In this document: positions 60,888 through 64,000 of the stretch, piece after piece | How positions within the stretch are numbered: the first letter of the stretch is position 1 | Layout: each line of letters starts with the position of its first letter | NCBI GenBank assembly: GCA_028023455.1 | Contig: JAQFVV010012405.1 | Location: forward strand, 9,569,923-9,633,922 | Reading direction: 5' to 3' | Length of the DNA: 64,000 nt | From: Epiperipatus broadwayi | Lineage: Eukaryota > Onychophora > Udeonychophora > Euonychophora > Peripatidae | Notes under the pieces: generated by a model | What the model saw: the letters and a program-made list of their open reading frames with translations, nothing else | Databases searched by the model: none | Told to the model about the DNA's origin: nothing | Program-made: the position numbers and the translations under genes

Positions 60888-61090
60888 TTATTTTTTCATT
60901 CCAAATCTTTCAAAATCTTTATGTTTAAACTTAGTCATATGATCAAAAACAGCAGAATTTTTATTATTTAAATGCTGTTTTAATTTAGTTGCTAATTTAT
61001 TTGTTGTAGTCCCAATATATGACATCTCTTTCTTATTTTTAAAACAAATCAAATATTTTATTATATAAAACCACTTCATAATTTCTTAGT
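60888..61090 (-). pseudogene. GIY-YIG endonuclease fragment, Penelope-like element
   Basis: The 63-codon minus-strand frame reads YLICFKNKKEMSYIGTT, then KLATKLKQH and SAVFDHMTKFKHKDF. This fits a GIY-YIG nuclease core (YLI..C...YIG.T...L..RL..H, followed by the SAV..H....H segment) as in Penelope-like retroelements, where it is the C-terminal nuclease. RT is absent. The fragment is followed by inverted partial copies of the same region (61096-61331). Another GIY-YIG source is possible, but the length and spacing fit Penelope. Confidence 0.65.
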
Positions 61091-61095
61091 ATATA

Positions 61096-61331
61096 AACCC
61101 AATTCATAATTTTTAAAATATTATAATCATTTTCGGTTTATATAATAAAATGTTTGAATTGTTTTAAAATTAAGAAAGAGATGCCATATGTCTTTTAGTC
61201 TAGTTGCTAATTTATTTTTTGTAGTCCCAACATATGATATCTCTTTCTTATTTTTAAAACAATTCAAACATTTTATTATATAAATTGAAAAGGATTATAA
61301 TAATTTAGAAATTATGAATTGGGTTTATATA
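61096..61331. repeat. Inverted repeat made of GIY-YIG fragments
   Basis: The left arm 61096-61191 and right arm 61233-61331 are reverse complements with modest mismatch. Both encode pieces of the same nuclease region (complement of ATCTCTTTCTTATTTTTAAA). The spacer (AGTTGCTAATTTATTTTTTG, TAGTCCCAA) continues the coding sequence of the right arm. Confidence 0.75.
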
Positions 61332-61375
61332 ATAAAATATTTGAATTATTTATATTTTTTATGTGAAAGTAGTAT

Positions 61376-61625
61376 TAATCCTGTGACATGGAGCACATAC
61401 TAGACATGCTGTGCCTTTTCACATACGTATTCAACCTGCTGATAACTTTGTAAATCTTGGGGAAAATATCATGTACAAAAGATTAGTGTACATTTTTGCA
61501 AAAATACCATGTACAAAATTTGTGTACAGGTTATTTTGGTCAGATCACAAAATAGCAAAGTTATCAGCGGATTGACAAGAATGTGAAAAGGCACAGCATG
61601 TGTAATATGTGCTCCATATCATGGG
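61376..61625. repeat. Inverted repeat with arms of about 80 bp
   Basis: TATTAATCCTGTGACATGGAGCACATA, CATGCTGTGCCTTTTCACAT and GCTGATAACTTTG on the left find complements at 61545-61625. The loop has two copies of CATGTACAAAA with GTGTACA partners, a smaller nested hairpin. Confidence 0.85.
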
Positions 61626-61821
61626 ACTAATATGTAAATACCTTTGATATTTATTTTTATATATTTTTATTTTTAAGTTTCATTGATAAATACTATGATA
61701 TTAAATAGTACAAATATTGGTATATAATTATATATTTTTATAATAATCAAATAAAAACAAAATTTAAAAAGAAATTGGTGTTTTGAAAAAGGTCCATGTA
61801 TATAAACTTAGATAATAGGTT

Positions 61822-61941
61822 ATAACAATCAACCTTTAAGCTATCAACAATCTCAACCAGTAGTCAAGGCAACCTCCTATAACAATAAAGGTGACTTGAC
61901 TACAGGTTGAGATTGTTGATAGCTTAAAGGTTGATTGTTAT
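61822..61941. repeat. Short near-perfect hairpin element
   Basis: 47-48-bp arms (ATAACAATCAACC .. GTAGTCAAG, and complement) with one mismatch enclose a 25-bp loop. The whole unit is about 120 bp. Confidence 0.9.
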
Positions 61942-62064
61942 CTTTACATTTATAAATCTATTAACACCTTGAGTAATTGGCTTTATTGTCTTATGCTCAA
62001 TATTAAAGAATTTGATAAAAACAATTGTTCCCATACATTTTAAACATATTCCTTAGATAAACAT

Positions 62065-62660
62065 TAGAGCACTGAATTGTTACATTTTCATTTACCATTG
62101 TCAAACTTCCTCCACTCACAACTTTGACGCCATCCATTTCTGATAAATACACTAATGATTATTACTAATCATTTTCGAAACTAGAGGTTATCTCTAGCAC
62201 AGATATAAACTTTAAACCTCAGTTAAAGATTAATATATCTGATTTTTTTAAATTTACGCACACGGAGTTATTCACCTTTCTCTGTCCGTATGTAATATCT
62301 TTATAGATATAATAAACATCTCCATACTTCCCCATTCTCTTTTAAATACATATAAATAAGGATATAATAAAAGACAAATGGCCCCCAAGATGCATTTCGT
62401 GCTGAACTAGCACTCATCAGTTGGCCCAGGTCACAATCTCTCAAATACATCTTTAATATATGCAAAGTATTTATCTAGAGTAAATTGTTACATTTTCATT
62501 TACCATTGTCAAACTTCCTCCACTTACAACTTTGACGCCATCCATTTCTGATAAATACACTAATGATTATTACTAATCATTTTCGAAATTAGAGATTATC
62601 TCTCTAGCACAGATATAAAAGGATGGGGAAGTACGGAGATGTTTATTATATCTATAGAGC
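62065..62660. repeat. Direct-repeat unit carrying a hammerhead ribozyme
   Basis: A segment of about 135 bp (TTGTTACATTTTCATTTACC .. TAGCACAGATATAAA) occurs at 62077-62212 and again at 62486-62620, nearly identical. Between them lie a unique segment and, at 62385-62424, a minus-strand hammerhead. An inverted pair (ATAATAAACATCTCCATAC near 62310; complement near 62640) also spans the unit. Terminal direct repeats with a hammerhead are reminiscent of Penelope-like pLTRs; the GIY-YIG fragment 1.3 kb away agrees with that, but no RT is present to prove it. Confidence 0.6.
62385..62424 (-). ncRNA. Type I hammerhead ribozyme, all core bases intact
   Basis: A self-cleaving RNA motif. The minus strand reads CCAA (62424-62421), CTGATGA, GTGCT-AGTTC-AGCAC (stem II, five pairs), GAA, ATGCAT (minimal stem III), C (62389), TTGG (62388-62385). 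CTGATGA, GAA, the A-U pair at the base of stem III and an allowed cleavage base (C, giving AUC) are all present, and CCAA/TTGG forms stem I. Cleavage would fall between 62389 and 62388. Outside stem I, GGGCC segments lie on both sides and could supply the stem I loop that contacts loop II. Stem III is very short, as in retroelement hammerheads that often act as tandem dimers. Confidence 0.8.
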
Positions 62661-64000
62661 ACTGAACTGTACTCTAGGTATGTTATTGTGAAGTAAGATA
62701 ATATATGATTTATAATAGCTAAATTCTGGATTAAAAATTAATAACAATATTAGAAATCATAGAGCTAATATTAGTGTAACTCTCTTAATCATCCATGCTA
62801 AGCTTTTAAACTTCGTTAGCCATAAACAGAAATAGTTTGAATCTTATTTTAAATAAAGCGGTTGTATTTGTTTTATATCAAAGTGATAATTATCCAATTT
62901 GAATTCCTTTTTTAATAATCATACTTGAGTATATAATTATATTATATCAATATAGAAATTATAATAATTCCATTTTTAATATTTCTTATTACTAAAATAT
63001 ATATGTTAAAGTAAAGGTCTTGGGTACAGTAATTATTGCATCCACTTAGAATATCGATAACCTAATATTCAATTCGAGTGAACATAAAAAATGTCATGCT
63101 CCAATCTAACTAGCCACTACTACTTACGGTAGTAATATGGCATCTATGATCAGTACATCAAGAATGAAAAATCATTCAAATTTTTCATACTTTCTAACTG
63201 AAAATCAGAGTGAGTAATGCCTTCTTAATCAGTTCTCCTTTATAAGGGACTATTGGAGAAGATTTTGCCTTTTAATAGGCTATTTAAAACTATTTTTTAT
63301 TATCTTAATTCGATATAAGTTTGATTTACTTTATTTGAAAGTAACAGATAAAATACATAATCTAATATTAATATATTGATTTTACATAATTCACAAGAAC
63401 TGCACAAATATACCTATATTGGCCAATAAACAACTGACCATACAGTACCATATTATATATTATTTACTAGTTAGCACTTTAAGATTAATTTGCATTGATC
63501 ATATTGAATGCTTTTCAGGACTAGACTCTAGTTATTTTACTTCAGCATTGCCATCAATTCTAAATTTAAGTAATCAATAGTTGATTTAAGATAGTTTTTA
63601 TTATTACCATATAATACTCAAAATTAATTTATTTTTGTCCAAGAGAAGCTTTGATGGGATCTAATAAATCTAGATTTATTGAATTTAACATAGTTTTCAT
63701 ACCTCAGCTCCACCTAAACAATAAAAGTTAAAAATATCTTAATGCTTTGAATAAGCTGCTTGCTTCTGAAATTTCTTTTCGTATACTGAGTCATGTGATA
63801 AATAAAAGTTGATCTTGAATGATGCTGTTTTTACCATTGTAATATCATCCTTATACAACACTAAATATATATTTTTATTTTTTAATTTTAATATAGATGT
63901 TGTAGCAAATGAATTAAGCAATAAATGACAAAAAAAAGCCCTTTGGATAAAAAAAATTTAAATACAGGCAAAAGGTAAATATGATATTGTAGTTTAACTT
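62661..64000. other. AT-rich intergenic stretch, no feature seen
   Basis: No gene or repeat recognised. The 60-codon minus-strand frame near 63739-63921 matches nothing I know. Confidence 0.45.

Overview
This window is very AT-rich, non-coding-looking eukaryotic DNA dominated by transposable-element remnants. I found no intact host protein gene, no operon structure and nothing prokaryotic or plasmid-like. RTE-type LINEs, other LINE fragments with a CCHC-like tail, a Penelope-type GIY-YIG fragment, an LTR element, a hAT-like element, Pol III-type SINEs and long trinucleotide microsatellites point to an invertebrate metazoan with a large repeat-rich genome. A lophotrochozoan such as a mollusc or flatworm is plausible, but the species cannot be fixed from the sequence alone.

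Layout. 0.2-2.0 kb: decayed RTE LINE carrying a nested foldback element. 2.1-4.5 kb: short foldback, hAT-like element, and an inverted dimer of a hammerhead-bearing SINE. 5.5-6.6 kb: RT remnant of another LINE. 6.7-8.1 kb: microsatellites and a 5'-truncated RTE tail. 10.6-10.9 kb: hammerhead SINE. 12.5-19.7 kb: foldback, a full-length but decayed RTE copy, another RTE copy, foldback. 22-22.6 kb: LINE scrap and decayed SINE. 24-27.6 kb: two large palindromes. 28.8-30.9 kb: hammerhead SINE split by a young RTE copy with a 447-codon RT ORF. 32-37.3 kb: palindrome, then a short-bodied LTR element. 38.8-39.4 kb: promoter-like sequence and an unrecognised small ORF. 42.5-45.5 kb: RTE copy split by a second LINE with a 14-bp target-site duplication. 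45.7-48.3 kb: SINE hairpin and two foldbacks. 51.7-52.0 kb: tRNA-Gly(UCC) pseudogene and hammerhead SINE. 53.5-54.1 kb: CpG-bearing island-like stretch. 56.4-59.7 kb: full-length RTE (10-bp TSD, three frameshifts). 59.9-62.7 kb: LINE 3' end, Penelope-like fragment, several hairpins, and a repeat with the best-preserved hammerhead ribozyme.

The most interesting content is (1) a family of minimal type I hammerhead ribozyme motifs inside dispersed repeats, one with every core base present and another with a compensated stem II pair, and (2) an unusually dense set of long inverted-repeat (foldback) elements. Several of these have 11-19 bp target-site duplications, and in one family both arms of a copy share variants private to that copy. 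The autonomous RTE machinery in the window could supply reverse transcriptase for the short elements; that link is inference.
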